Numbered from the stretch's first letter, positions 8,685 through 18,394 are shown. The stretch is DNA of 64,000 bases from Isosphaera sp. (GCA_013822345.1 PNKH01000014.1:31418-95417); one strand, 5' to 3'. The notes: generated by a model not told the origin, from the letters alone. Numbers and translations: made by a program.

Positions 8685-9890
8685 CTACGCCCCGTACTTC
8701 CCCAGCCGGCCGGCGTGCGCCATCGCCAGCAGCATCAGGTGCTTCGCCTCGAACTGCCCCAACCCGCCGCGCAGACAGCTCCGCTCCCCGAACTCCGCCA
8801 CCTCGTCCGGCCGGGCCAGGTCCGACACCAAGAGCGTCGGCACCGGGTGCCACGAGTGCGACTTCATCTTGCTCGGCGTGCTGTGGTCCCCGGTCACGAT
8901 CAGCACGTCCGGGTTCAGCGCCCGGATCTGGGGAATGACGGCGTCGAACGCCTCGATCATCTGCACCTTCGCCGGGAAGTTCCCGTCCTCGCCGGTCGAG
9001 TCCGTGTACTTGTAGTGCAGGAAGAAGAAGTCGTAGTCGGCCCACACCCGCTTCAGCGTGTCGACCTGGCCCTGGAGCGTCGCCCCGGGGTCGAGGATGT
9101 CCATCCCGACCAGCCGGGCCAGCCCCTTGTACATCGGGTAGACGGCGATCGCGGCGGCCTTCAGCCCGTACACGTCCGCGAACGCCGCGATCTTCGGGTA
9201 GGTGGCGAACCCGCGGAGCGTCACCCCGCTCACCGCCCCCTCCGTCGCCAACACCTTCGTCGCCTCCGCCACGAACCGGTTCACCACGTCCGCCGTCCGC
9301 GCCCCCGCCGCGTCCTCCCCGGCGGCCGCCAGCGGGCGCACCCCGACCGCCTGCGGGTCGGTGTCGTTCACCCGGTCGCCCAGCCCGTCACCCCGGATGA
9401 CGAGCACGAACCGGTGCTCCTTCACCGGCTCCACGAACAGCTCCACCCCGGGAACCCGGATGGTCCGCAGCCGCTCCACCGCCGCCTTGTTCGCCTCGTT
9501 CGTCGGCCGACCCGCCCGCCGGTCGGCGATCGTGCCGTCGGCCGACAGGGTGCAGAAGTTCCCCCGGATGGCCACGTCCTGTGCGCCGACCGGAAAGTTG
9601 ATCCCGAGGGCTTCGAGGATGCCGCGGCCGATCCGGTACTCCAGCGGGTCGTACCCGAACAGGCCGAGGTGGCCAGGCCCGCTGCCGGGCGTGATCCCGG
9701 GAAGGACCGGCGTGCTCAGGCCGCAGACGCCGTCCCGGGCGGCGGCGTCGAGATTCGGCGTCGCGGCGGTCTCAAGTTCCGTCCGCCCGCCGGGTTGCAG
9801 CGGCAGCCCGCCGAGGCCGTCGGCCACCAGCAGGACGATCTTGGTGGCGGCTGGCTCGCGCAGTTCGCGGACGAGTTCGTGGGTGTTCAT
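8685..9890 (-). CDS. apgM: 2,3-bisphosphoglycerate-independent phosphoglycerate mutase, archaeal (ApgM) type
   Basis: 401 aa. Interconverts 3- and 2-phosphoglycerate in glycolysis and gluconeogenesis. Alkaline-phosphatase-superfamily metal motifs are visible: VLLVADGLGG near the N-terminus, then the TPNLD and GSGPGHLGLFGYDP segment with the likely phosphoserine region. Further on are FFLHYKYTDSTGEDG and the metal-binding IVTGDHSTPSKMKSHSWHPVP. The ApgM rather than GpmI type follows from the ~400-residue length and the GHLGLFGYDP signature. It is divergent from pgi across a 110-bp gap, placing two central-carbon genes together. Confidence 0.9.
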   Translation of the reverse strand: MNTHELVRELREPAATKIVLLVADGLGGLPLQPGGRTELETAATPNLDAAARDGVCGLSTPVLPGITPGSGPGHLGLFGYDPLEYRIGRGILEALGINFPVGAQDVAIRGNFCTLSADGTIADRRAGRPTNEANKAAVERLRTIRVPGVELFVEPVKEHRFVLVIRGDGLGDRVNDTDPQAVGVRPLAAAGEDAAGARTADVVNRFVAEATKVLATEGAVSGVTLRGFATYPKIAAFADVYGLKAAAIAVYPMYKGLARLVGMDILDPGATLQGQVDTLKRVWADYDFFFLHYKYTDSTGEDGNFPAKVQMIEAFDAVIPQIRALNPDVLIVTGDHSTPSKMKSHSWHPVPTLLVSDLARPDEVAEFGERSCLRGGLGQFEAKHLMLLAMAHAGRLGKYGA

Positions 9891-10000
9891 GCGGGTGAGT
9901 TTACGCCCCGGGGGAAAAATGACGTACAGTTGCGGCGAACTGTTCGCCCCCGGCCCGGCGTCGCGACCGCACCCGCCGGGCACGGGACTAGGGACTCGCC

Positions 10001-11500
10001 ATGCAGCTGCCCGACGAGAACCTCGAGTACCACTACCACCGGCTGCTCGCCCCGGCGGCGGAGGCGTGGACCCCGCTGGCCGAACTCCAGGCCAAACACC
10101 TCCTCCCGCCGGACCGGCTGGAGGCGGCCAAGCGGGCGGCGGTCGAGGCCCGCGGCCAGGTCGGGGCCGAGCGCGAGCTGCAGAACCCGCCGCCGAAGCT
10201 CCGCCCGCTCCAGCCCGGGTTCATCGACCTGCCGCAGAAGCTCCTCGACGGGTTCAAGCGGAAGCAGGACGCGAGCGAGCTGGGCAAGGTGATCCGGGCC
10301 GCGAACCGGCTCCGCGAGTCGGTCGACCGGGTCGTCCTGCTCGGGGCCGGGGGCAGCCACCTCGGCGCCCGCGCCCTGTTCGACGCCCTGTGCCACACCC
10401 ACCACAACGAGATGCCGGCCAAGCTCCGGCTCGGCAAGCCGCGGTTCTACTTCGCCGGCCACGACCTCGACAACGACGCCCTCCAGGACCTGTTCGAGCT
10501 GCTGGAGACGACCTGCGTCGACCCGGAGCTGGCCGAGGAGCGGTGGGGCGTCGTCGTCGTCAGCAAGTCCGGCGGGACGGTCGAGACGGCGGCCGCGTAC
10601 CGGGCGGTCCGGGCCGAGGCGGCGAAGTTCTACGGTCCGAAGTCGGACCTGCTCCGGCGGGTGATCGTCCCGGTCACCGGCCCGGGCGGGAAGCTCCGCG
10701 ACCTGTGCCGGGCGGACGGGCTGGACGACGTCCTGACCATCCCGGACGACGTGGGCGGGCGGTACGCGGTGTTCACCCCGGCCGGGTTGCTGCCGGCGGC
10801 GGTGATGGGGCTGGACGTGCGGGCCATGCTGCTCGGGGCGGCGACCATGACCCGGCGGTTCCTGGAGGAGCCGTTCGAGCGGAACCCGGTGCTCCAGTTC
10901 GCCGCCGTCAACCACCTGGCGGCCGAGGAGTGCGGGAAGCCGACCCGGGTGTTCGCGGCGTGGTCGCGGAAGCTGGAGGCGGTCGGGTGGTGGTACGACC
11001 ACCTGCTGAGCGAGTCGCTCGGGAAGACCGGGCGCGGGCCGACCCCGCTGACGGTGGTCCACCCGCGGGACCTGCACACCCGCGGGCAGCAGTTCCAGGA
11101 CGGCCCGCGGGACAAGGTGGTGAACAACGTGGTGGTGCGGGCCGCCAGGCACCCGGCGGTGACGCTGGGGATGGCGGACCGGAACGAGGACGACCTGAAC
11201 CAGTTCAGCCGGAAGGGGTTCCCGGACCTGCTCGACGCGGCCCACAAGGGGGCGACCGACGCCTACGCCGAGGCGGCCCGGCCGTCGGCCGACCTGGTCC
11301 TGCCGGCGCTGACCGAGCACACGGTCGGGCAGCTCTTGCAGATGCTGATGCTGGCGACGGTGGTGGAGGGCCGGCTGATGGGGATCAACCCGTACGGCCA
11401 GCCGGGGCTGGAGTCGTACAAGGCCGGGCTGCTGCGGCACCTGAAGGCGACCCCGAACCTGCCGAAGGGCGAGGTCCGGGACGCCGCCAAGGGGGTGTGA
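10001..11500 (+). CDS. pgi: Glucose-6-phosphate isomerase
   Basis: 499 aa cytosolic enzyme interconverting glucose-6-phosphate and fructose-6-phosphate. The sugar-phosphate-binding SIS fold is clear: VVLLGAGGSHLGARAL, VVVSKSGGTVETAAAYRA, and the C-terminal active-site helix GINPYGQPGLESYKAG with the catalytic-type Lys. It resembles the longer variant of the family rather than E. coli Pgi, for example in FDGPRDKV-like QDGPRDKVVNNV. Its start at 10001 opens the family-like N-terminus. It is convergent with the small secreted protein, only seven bases away. Confidence 0.9.
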   Translation: MQLPDENLEYHYHRLLAPAAEAWTPLAELQAKHLLPPDRLEAAKRAAVEARGQVGAERELQNPPPKLRPLQPGFIDLPQKLLDGFKRKQDASELGKVIRAANRLRESVDRVVLLGAGGSHLGARALFDALCHTHHNEMPAKLRLGKPRFYFAGHDLDNDALQDLFELLETTCVDPELAEERWGVVVVSKSGGTVETAAAYRAVRAEAAKFYGPKSDLLRRVIVPVTGPGGKLRDLCRADGLDDVLTIPDDVGGRYAVFTPAGLLPAAVMGLDVRAMLLGAATMTRRFLEEPFERNPVLQFAAVNHLAAEECGKPTRVFAAWSRKLEAVGWWYDHLLSESLGKTGRGPTPLTVVHPRDLHTRGQQFQDGPRDKVVNNVVVRAARHPAVTLGMADRNEDDLNQFSRKGFPDLLDAAHKGATDAYAEAARPSADLVLPALTEHTVGQLLQMLMLATVVEGRLMGINPYGQPGLESYKAGLLRHLKATPNLPKGEVRDAAKGV

Positions 11501-11507
11501 CCGACGG

Positions 11508-12038
11508 TCAGCGGTCCCGCTCGTCGAACCGGGTCTGGAGGTAGTCGCACCGCTTCAGGACCCGCAGGGTGTACCCGTTCTTCTCCGTCGAGGTGAGCTC
11601 CTTCGGGCGGGCGGCGTACTCCCCGGTCTTGTTCCACTCGCACCACCCGTCGTCGGTGACCCACACCAGGGCGTCGCCGTCGAGGCGGAAGATCCCGGGC
11701 TTGACGACCACCCGGCCGCTGTCCGACTTGTCGAACACGTCCAGCCGCCACGGGACGACGGCGGTGTTCGCCTCCGCCTTCCAGTACGGCCCGAGCGACA
11801 GCCCGGCGTCCCAGGTCTCCGCCGCCTTCGGGTCGAGCTTCCAGCCCCAGCCGTACCCGGGCACCGGCTTCCCGGCCTCCTTCCCGCCCTCGACCTCGAC
11901 CCAGGAGCCGTACACCTTCGCGTCCAGCTCCGCCTCGGTCAGCGGCGGGGGCGGCTTCGGGACCGGGGCGGCCACGACCGACCCGAGGGCGAGGGCCGCC
12001 GCCACCCCGGCGGCGCGGGCCGTGTTCCTGAGACGCAT
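11508..12038 (-). CDS. Small secreted protein, possibly TIGR03067-like
   Basis: 176 aa. MRLRNTARAAGVAAALALGSVVAA is a Sec-type signal in two parts (basic end, hydrophobic core, AxA-like cleavage). The mature part is a compact beta-rich domain, with WVEVEGGKEAG, FDKSDSGRVVVKPGIFRLDGDALVW and RVLKRCDYLQT. This resembles the planctomycete TIGR03067 lipocalin-like layout, but I could not confirm it, so the function is unknown. It is convergent with pgi. Confidence 0.7.
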   Translation of the reverse strand: MRLRNTARAAGVAAALALGSVVAAPVPKPPPPLTEAELDAKVYGSWVEVEGGKEAGKPVPGYGWGWKLDPKAAETWDAGLSLGPYWKAEANTAVVPWRLDVFDKSDSGRVVVKPGIFRLDGDALVWVTDDGWCEWNKTGEYAARPKELTSTEKNGYTLRVLKRCDYLQTRFDERDR

Positions 12039-12110
12039 GCTTCCGCCCCCCGTGACATCGCCGGCCGGCGCGAGCCCACCCCACCGTTATATCACCCGGC
12101 GGGCCGGCCC

Positions 12111-12139
12111 TTGACATCCCGCTCCGGCCCGGGGACACT
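12111..12139 (+). promoter_or_regulatory. Candidate promoter of the FHA-kinase gene
   Basis: A perfect -35 hexamer TTGACA (12111-12116), a 17-base spacer and a weak -10 GACACT (12134-12139). The GTG start is 80 bases further on. The -10 match is poor, so this is tentative. Confidence 0.4.
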
Positions 12140-12219
12140 GACCGCGCATCCCCATCTGTACGACACCGCCCGGTCGGGCGGACCGGCGTCCCTTCAGCCC
12201 TTCCCTGAAGAGGTGGCGC

Positions 12220-13842
12220 GTGGCGACGAGAACGGTCGTGATCGAGGGCGGGCCGGACGGCCTGCACCTGGCACTCGCCGGCGAGACCCTGTCGGTCGGC
12301 GGCGCCCCGGGGCGGGTCGAGGGCGTGTTCCGCGACCTCCGGGTGGTCCGCGTCCGGTGCGAGGTCGAGGTCGACGAGGACCGGCCGGGGCTGCCGGTCG
12401 AGGAGCCGGGGGTGATCGCCCCGCGGGTGCTCGAGCCCGGCCCCGGCCTGCCGCTCGGCCACCTCGTCCTCTCGCTCACGTCGGCCACCCCGACCGCCGC
12501 CCCGTCCGCCCCGGTCGCCCCGCCGCCGGCCCCGGTGCCGGGCCCCGCGGCCGCGGCCCGGCGGCTGAAGGTGACCGACGGCGGCGACCAGGGGCGGTCG
12601 TTCCGCCTCCCGGACAGCGGCACCCTGACCGTCGGGAAGACCGGCGGGCACGCCGATGTCGGCCTCCACGACCTGTACGTCTCGCGCATCCACTGCATGC
12701 TGCAGATCACCCCGGACGCGGTCACCGTCGTCCACGTCGAGGGGGCGAACGGCACCCTGGTCGACGGCCGGAAGATTTCCGGGCCGCACGCCCTGGCGGT
12801 CGGCGGGGTGCTGCGGGTCGGGAACTCGCACCTCCGGTTGGAGGCCGGCCCGTTCCCGGACGAGGACGTGCCGCCGCCGCCGAAGCCGGTGTCGGTCCGC
12901 GGCCCGGGCAGCGCGGTGATGCGGGCGGTCGCGGCCGACACCCCGGCCCCGTCCCCGAAGCCGCCGAAGGGCGACCCGATCGAGACCCTGGAAGGCTCGA
13001 CGTTCGGCCCGTACCGGGTCGGCAAGCTCCTCGGCCGGGGGTTCGTCGGGGCGGTGTACCAGGCGGCGAACGCCGCCACCGGGCAGGCGATCGCCCTGAA
13101 GGTGCTGGCGGCCGAGTTCCCGGCGTCGCAGGTCGAGCTGGAGCAGTTCGCGGAGGAGCTGCAGGCGGCGCAGGGGGTCCGCCACCCGCACCTCGTCGCC
13201 CTGTTCGGGGCCGGCCGGACCGGGCCGCACTGCTGGGTCGCCCGGGAGTACGTCGAGGGGGAGTCGGCGGCCGCGGTGGTGGCCCGGATCGCCGGCGGGG
13301 AGAAGCCGAGCTGGACCCGGGCGGCCCGGGTCGCGGTCCACCTCGCCCGGGCCCTCGACTTCCTCCACGGGCAGCGGCTGGTGCACGCCAACATCACCCC
13401 GAAGAACGTCCTGATCCAGGCCGGCGACCACGTCACCCGGCTGACCGACCTGGGCCTCGGGGAGGTGTTGCGCGGCAGCCGGCTGCAGAAGGCGGTGCAG
13501 GAGAAGAAGCTGCTGGCGGAGTTGCCGTACCTCGCCCCGGAGCAGGCCGAGCCGGGGGCGTTCGTGGACAACCTGGCCGACCTGTACGCGGTCGGGGCGC
13601 TGGCCTACGCCCTGACCACCGGCCGGCCGCCGGCGGCCGGGGCGACGGCGGCCGAGGTGCTGGAGCAGGTGAAGGCCGGGCGGGTGCCGAAGCCGAGCCT
13701 GATCTACAAGAAGTGCCCGGCCACGTTCGACGCGATCGTGATGAAGCTGTTGGCCCGGCGGCAGGAGGACCGGTACCAGACGGCCGGCCGGCTGCTCGCC
13801 GACCTGGAGCCGCTGGCCGCCGGGCACGACGTGAAGGTGTGA
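12220..13842 (+). CDS. FHA-domain protein with a Ser/Thr pseudokinase domain
   Basis: 540 aa. After ~110 residues with an Ala/Pro linker comes an FHA domain (about 114-205) with the phosphothreonine-binding SRIH (S155-H158) and a GANGTLVDG loop. A kinase fold spans about 262-540: glycine loop GRGFVGAVY, ATP lysine K294 in IALKV, DLG metal motif (D410) and APEQ. The catalytic loop reads HANITPKN instead of HRDxxxxN, so the general-base Asp is Asn391. Catalysis is therefore doubtful and a scaffold role is likely. GTG at 12220 has GAGGTGG upstream. Confidence 0.85.
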   Translation: MATRTVVIEGGPDGLHLALAGETLSVGGAPGRVEGVFRDLRVVRVRCEVEVDEDRPGLPVEEPGVIAPRVLEPGPGLPLGHLVLSLTSATPTAAPSAPVAPPPAPVPGPAAAARRLKVTDGGDQGRSFRLPDSGTLTVGKTGGHADVGLHDLYVSRIHCMLQITPDAVTVVHVEGANGTLVDGRKISGPHALAVGGVLRVGNSHLRLEAGPFPDEDVPPPPKPVSVRGPGSAVMRAVAADTPAPSPKPPKGDPIETLEGSTFGPYRVGKLLGRGFVGAVYQAANAATGQAIALKVLAAEFPASQVELEQFAEELQAAQGVRHPHLVALFGAGRTGPHCWVAREYVEGESAAAVVARIAGGEKPSWTRAARVAVHLARALDFLHGQRLVHANITPKNVLIQAGDHVTRLTDLGLGEVLRGSRLQKAVQEKKLLAELPYLAPEQAEPGAFVDNLADLYAVGALAYALTTGRPPAAGATAAEVLEQVKAGRVPKPSLIYKKCPATFDAIVMKLLARRQEDRYQTAGRLLADLEPLAAGHDVKV

Positions 13843-13886
13843 CGGCGGGGGCCGCGTGCCTGGGGTCGCGGCCGGCCCTCCGCGGA

Positions 13887-14034
13887 CGCCCGCCAGGGGT
13901 TGCGCTGCGCTCCACCCCTGGCTACACTCGGCCGCCGCTCCGCGGCTACAGGGTTTGTAGTCCCGGAGGGACGTCGGAGTGTAGCCAGGGGTGGAGGTCC
14001 CGCCCGCGGCGGGCGGGGCTGGAACCCCTGGCGG
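13887..14034. repeat. Palindrome family B, copy 2
   Basis: CTCCACCCCTGGCTACAC and its complement GTGTAGCCAGGGGTGGAG bracket a core like that of copy 1, and CCAGGGGTT / AACCCCTGG mark the outer ends. It fills most of the 351-bp gap behind the FHA-kinase gene. The remaining 14035-14117 is GC-rich and shows nothing recognisable. Confidence 0.85.
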
Positions 14035-14117
14035 CCGACGGCGGAGCGCCGGGGCGCCACCCCCGGCGGGCGTGCGCGACCGGCCGACGCGCAACCTCCG
14101 CCGTCAACCGCCCCGGC

Positions 14118-14146
14118 TTCACTTCCCCGCGCCGGCCGGGTAAACT
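14118..14146 (+). promoter_or_regulatory. Candidate promoter of the PSD1 gene
   Basis: TTCACT (14118-14123), 17 bases, TAAACT (14141-14146). The -10 lies in GGGTAAACTAC (14138-14148), an 11-mer that is repeated before the DUF1501 gene at the same distance from its ATG. Confidence 0.6.
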
Positions 14147-14192
14147 ACTCGGACACCCGCCTGTCCCACCCCTCCGCGCCGAGGCCCACCCG

Positions 14193-17100
14193 ATGCCGCT
14201 CCCCACCCGCCTCCTGGCGGCCGCCGCGGCCGTCGCCGCGCTCGCCCTCGCGCCGGGTTCCGCCCAGCCGCCGAAGGTCGACCCGGACCACGCCGCGAAG
14301 ATGGCGAAGGGGACCGACCTGTTCAAGACCTCGGTCCGGGCGACGCTCCAGGCGAAGTGCGTGAAGTGCCACAGCGGGGAGCGGGTCGAGGGCGAGTTCG
14401 ACATGGGCACCCGGGAGGCGATGCTCAAGGGCGGCGGCCGCGGCCCGGCCGTCGTCCCCGGCGACCACAAGAAGAGCCTCCTCTGGCAGATGACGGCCCA
14501 CCAGAAGGAGCCGGGGATGCCGTTCGAGCGGCCGAAGCTCGCCGACGCCGACATCGCCAGGATCGCCGACTGGATCGACCTCGGGGCCCCGTTCGACAAG
14601 CCGTTCGTCGAGCAGACCGACGCCTGGACCAAGAAGGTGATCGCCCCGGAGCTGAAGAGGCACTGGGCGTACCGGGCGCTCGCCGCCGCGAAGCCGCCGG
14701 CCGCCGGCCACCCGGTCGACGCCTTCCTCCGCGCCAAGCTCGACGCGGCGAAGCTGACGCCGAACCCGCCGGCCGACAAGCGGACACTCCTCCGCCGGGC
14801 GTACCTCGACCTGATCGGTTTGCCGCCGACCCCGGAGCAACTCGACGCCTTCCTGAAGGACGAGTCGCCCGAGGCGTTCGACAAGGTGGTCGACGGCCTG
14901 CTCGCGTCGCTGCACTTCGGGGAGAAGCAGGCCCGGCCGTGGCTCGACCTGGTGCGCTTCGCCGAGAGCCACGGGTTCGAGCACGACTACGACCGCCCGA
15001 CCGCGTACCACTACCGCGACTTCGTCATCAAGGCGCTGAACCAGGACCTGCCGTTCGACACGTTCGCGAGGTGGCAGATCGCCGGCGACGAGCTCGCCCC
15101 GACCGACCCGCTGGCGATGATGGCGACCGGGTACCTCGCGGCCGGCGTCCACTCGACGCAGATCACCAAGAACGAGGTCGAGAAGCACCGGTACGACGAG
15201 CTGGACGACATCGTCGGGAACATCGGGACGACGTTCCTCGGGCTGACCGTCGGCTGCGCCCGCTGCCACGACCACAAGTACGACGCGTTCCCGGCCCGGG
15301 ACTACTACCGGATGGTGTCGGCGTTCACCACCGTCGTCCGGACCGACGTGGACCTCGACCTCGACCCGGCCGGGTACGCCAAGGCGAAGTCGGCGTTCGA
15401 CGCCGACCACCAGGCGTTCGCCGACGCGGTGGCGAAGTACGAGGCGGAGGAGCTGCCGGCGAAGTTCGCGGCGTGGGAGAAGGCGCAGGGCGGCAAGCCG
15501 GTCGCCCCCGACTGGGTCGCCCCGGTGCTGGTCTCGTCGAAGTCCGGCGGCGGGGCGAAGTTCACCCCCCAGCCGGACGGCTCCGTCCTGCTGTCCGGCA
15601 AGAACCCGACGACCGAGAAGCTGACGCTGGAGTTCGCCACGGACCTGGAGGGCGTCCGGTCGTTCCGCCTGGAGGCGCTGGCCGACCCGTCGCTGGTGAA
15701 GGGCGGGCCGGGCCGGGCGACGAACGGGAACTTCGCCCTCTCGGACCTGCGGGTCACCGCCCGCCCGAAGGCCGACGCGAACGCCGCCCCGAAGCCGGTC
15801 GCGCTGCGGAACCCGCGGGCCACGTTCGAGCAGAAGGGGCTGCCGGCCGCCGCCGCGATCGACCCCGACCCGACCACGTCGGCGTGGGCGATCGACCCGC
15901 AGTTCGGCAAGGACCACGCCGCCGCGTTCGACCTGGCCGAGCCGGTGGGGTTCCCGGGCGGGACGGTGTTCACCGTCACCCTGGCGTTCAACAACAACAC
16001 CGGGCACGGGATCGGCCGGCCGCGGGTGTCGGTGTCGGCGGCGGCGAAGCCGGACCTTTCCGCCGCCCCGGTGACGGACGCGGTGCGGGCCGCCCTGGCG
16101 ACCCCGGCCGAGGAGCGGACGGCCGAGCAGACCGCGGCCGCGGTGAAGTGGTTCGGCGGCCAGGACGCGGGATATCAGAAGGTGCGGAAGGCGGAGCGGG
16201 AGCACCTGGCGAAGGGGCCGAAGCCGAGCGTGGTGAAGGCGCTGGCGTCGAGCGAGGGGCTGCCGCCGATCCGGCTCCACTCGCAGGGCGACGACTTCCT
16301 GAAGGAGACGCACTTCCTCCGCCGCGGCGACCCGGCCCAGAAGGAGGGCGTCGCCCCGGTCGGGTTCCTGCAGGTGCTGATGCCGGACGCCGAGGCGCAG
16401 ACGAGGTGGGTGAAGCCGGCCCCGGCCGGGAGCCGGACGAGCTTCCGCCGGGCGGCGTTCGCGAACTGGCTGACCGACGCCGACGGCGGGGCCGGGCACC
16501 TCGTCGCCCGGGTGGTGGTGAACCGGCTCTGGCACGGGCACTTCGGCCGGGGGATCGTGTCGACGGTGAGCGACTTCGGGGTCCGCGGCGACCCGCCGAC
16601 GCACCCGGAGCTGCTCGACTTCCTGGCCGGCGAGTTGATCCGCGGCGGGTGGAAGCTGAAGCCGATCCACAAGCTGATCATGACGAGCGCCGCGTACCGG
16701 CAGAGTTCGGCGCGGGACGAGGCGAAGGCGAAGGCGGACCCGGAGAACAAGCTGGTGTGGCGGCAGCCGGTGCGGCGGCTCTCGGCGGAGGTGATCCGCG
16801 ATTCGATCCTGGCGGTCGGCGGGCGGCTGAACACGACGATGTACGGCCCGGGGCTTTTGACCGAGGAGAGCCCGCGGCGGAGCATCTACTTCACGATGAA
16901 GCGGAGCAAGCTGATCCCGGCGCTGGTGGTGTTCGACGCCCCGGACGGGACGGTCGGGGTGGGCGACCGGCCGAGCACGACGGTCGCCCCGCAGGCGCTG
17001 CACCTGATGAACAACCCGCACGTCCGCGGGGCGGCGCACGGGTTCGCCCGGCGGGTGCTCGGGGACGGGAAGATCGGCGACGAGGACGCGATGAAGCGGG

Positions 17101-17255
17101 CGTACAAGACGGCGCTGTGCCGCGAGCCGACGGCGGACGAGTTGGCGGAGGCGGTGGCGTTCGTGAAGGGGAAGACCGGGGACGCCCGGCAGACGGCGCT
17201 GGCTGACTTCTGCCAGGTGCTGTTCTGCCTGAACGAGTTCCTGTACGCCGAGTGA
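14193..17255 (+). CDS. PSD1-type protein: cytochrome-like CxxCH, DUF1549 and DUF1553 domains
   Basis: 1020 aa, exported (signal peptide LLAAAAAVAALALAPGSA). A planctomycete cytochrome domain carries CVKCH (C56, C59, H60), with GMPFERPKLADADIARIADWI after it. DUF1549 follows (LRRAYLDLIGLPPTPEQ, ARPWLDLVRFAESHGFEHD) together with the second motif CARCHDHKYD. Then comes a jelly-roll-like region, and DUF1553 at the C-terminus (NRLWHGHFGRGIV, DFGVRGDPPTHPELLDFLA). These proteins pair with DUF1501 proteins and are linked to polysaccharide breakdown in planctomycetes; the exact substrate is unknown. The partner gene is at 19507, with matching promoters. Confidence 0.88.
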   Translation: MPLPTRLLAAAAAVAALALAPGSAQPPKVDPDHAAKMAKGTDLFKTSVRATLQAKCVKCHSGERVEGEFDMGTREAMLKGGGRGPAVVPGDHKKSLLWQMTAHQKEPGMPFERPKLADADIARIADWIDLGAPFDKPFVEQTDAWTKKVIAPELKRHWAYRALAAAKPPAAGHPVDAFLRAKLDAAKLTPNPPADKRTLLRRAYLDLIGLPPTPEQLDAFLKDESPEAFDKVVDGLLASLHFGEKQARPWLDLVRFAESHGFEHDYDRPTAYHYRDFVIKALNQDLPFDTFARWQIAGDELAPTDPLAMMATGYLAAGVHSTQITKNEVEKHRYDELDDIVGNIGTTFLGLTVGCARCHDHKYDAFPARDYYRMVSAFTTVVRTDVDLDLDPAGYAKAKSAFDADHQAFADAVAKYEAEELPAKFAAWEKAQGGKPVAPDWVAPVLVSSKSGGGAKFTPQPDGSVLLSGKNPTTEKLTLEFATDLEGVRSFRLEALADPSLVKGGPGRATNGNFALSDLRVTARPKADANAAPKPVALRNPRATFEQKGLPAAAAIDPDPTTSAWAIDPQFGKDHAAAFDLAEPVGFPGGTVFTVTLAFNNNTGHGIGRPRVSVSAAAKPDLSAAPVTDAVRAALATPAEERTAEQTAAAVKWFGGQDAGYQKVRKAEREHLAKGPKPSVVKALASSEGLPPIRLHSQGDDFLKETHFLRRGDPAQKEGVAPVGFLQVLMPDAEAQTRWVKPAPAGSRTSFRRAAFANWLTDADGGAGHLVARVVVNRLWHGHFGRGIVSTVSDFGVRGDPPTHPELLDFLAGELIRGGWKLKPIHKLIMTSAAYRQSSARDEAKAKADPENKLVWRQPVRRLSAEVIRDSILAVGGRLNTTMYGPGLLTEESPRRSIYFTMKRSKLIPALVVFDAPDGTVGVGDRPSTTVAPQALHLMNNPHVRGAAHGFARRVLGDGKIGDEDAMKRAYKTALCREPTADELAEAVAFVKGKTGDARQTALADFCQVLFCLNEFLYAE

Positions 17256-17275
17256 CCGCAGCGGGGACGGGCGAG

Positions 17276-18322
17276 CTACCGGGTGACTGTGCAGTTCGGC
17301 AGCGCCTCCCGCAGTTTCTTCACCCCCGCGTCGGTCACGCCGCGGCACCCGGTCAGGTCCAGCGCCGCGAGCTTCTTGAGCGCGGCCAGCTCGCCCAACC
17401 CGGCGTCCGTCACCGGGGCGTCGACCAGCCGGAGCGCGGCGAGGCTCTTGAATGCCGTGAGGTGCTTGAGCCCGCCGTCGGTCAGCCGCCGGCAGAGGCT
17501 CAGGTCGAGCGAGGTGAGGCCGGCCAGCGGGGCGAGTTCCTTCAGGCCCGCGTCCGTCACGCCGGTGGCCCCGAGGCCGAGGGCGGTCAGCCCGGTCAAC
17601 TTGGCAACGTCTTTCAGCTCCGCGTCGCCCGCCTCCGACGCGCCGAGGTCCAGCCCGGTGAGGCTTTTGACGCCGGCGAGCTTCCGCAGGTTTGCCGGGG
17701 TCACGAACCCGGTGTCGGAGGTCGCGATCCCGTACCGCAGGGTGACCGAGGTGGGCCCCCGCAGGGCGCTCAACTCCTTCAGCCACCCGTCGCCGAAGTC
17801 GCCGGTCAGGGTGAGGGTGGCGAGGCGGTCGAGCTTGGCGAGCCCCTTCAGGTCGGCGGCGGTCAGCGGGCTGCCGGTCAGGTCCAGCGAGGCGAGGCGC
17901 GACAGCTTGGTGAGTTCCTTCAAACCGGCCGCACTCACCCCAGTGCCGGCGAGGTCGAGGGTGGTCAGGTTCTTGAACCCGGCCAGTTCCCGGAGCCCCG
18001 CCTCGGTCACCTCGGCCTCGGTCAGGTGAAGGGTGGTCAGCCGGGTGAGCGGGGCGAGCCGCTTCACGTCCGCGTCCCTGACGCCCGACAGGCGGACCGC
18101 CACGACGGGCTTGCCGGGCTGCTTCTCGTCCCGCCCGACCGTGCCCCCGCGGGCGACGACGAACTTGGCGGCCTTCTCCTCCTCGGCCGGGTCCGGCGGC
18201 GGGCCCGGGTCGGCGTCGTCCCGGCCCGGCTTCAGCGGGTCGGCGGGCGCCGCCGAGTCCGCCGGCCGAGAGCAACCGCCGACCGCCAGTGCCAGCACGA
18301 GACCTGCGACGACCGGCGGCAT
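17276..18322 (-). CDS. Leucine-rich-repeat lipoprotein
   Basis: 348 aa. The lipobox LALAVGGC gives a predicted lipid-anchored cysteine, followed by a Pro/Asp/Glu linker. The rest is about ten 24-residue LRRs of the type LTTLDLAGTGVSAAGLKELT, the style common in Gemmataceae. ATG 18322 is preferred to 18349 because GGGAGG stands eight bases before it. It lies 20 bp from the PSD1 gene, convergent. A binding role at the cell surface is likely; the ligand is unknown. Confidence 0.82.
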   Translation of the reverse strand: MPPVVAGLVLALAVGGCSRPADSAAPADPLKPGRDDADPGPPPDPAEEEKAAKFVVARGGTVGRDEKQPGKPVVAVRLSGVRDADVKRLAPLTRLTTLHLTEAEVTEAGLRELAGFKNLTTLDLAGTGVSAAGLKELTKLSRLASLDLTGSPLTAADLKGLAKLDRLATLTLTGDFGDGWLKELSALRGPTSVTLRYGIATSDTGFVTPANLRKLAGVKSLTGLDLGASEAGDAELKDVAKLTGLTALGLGATGVTDAGLKELAPLAGLTSLDLSLCRRLTDGGLKHLTAFKSLAALRLVDAPVTDAGLGELAALKKLAALDLTGCRGVTDAGVKKLREALPNCTVTR

Positions 18323-18394
18323 GGCCGGACCTCCCGGGACGGACCTCACCGGACACCCGTCGATGGTACGCCGGCCCCGCGGGGCCGGCCACCG

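Noticed and set aside
12111..14192. Very long open frame running from 12111 into the PSD1 gene
   Set aside because: It overlaps the FHA-kinase gene in another frame, is Arg/Pro/Gly-rich and crosses a palindrome. Only the part from ATG 14193, with a signal peptide and CxxCH, is a real gene.
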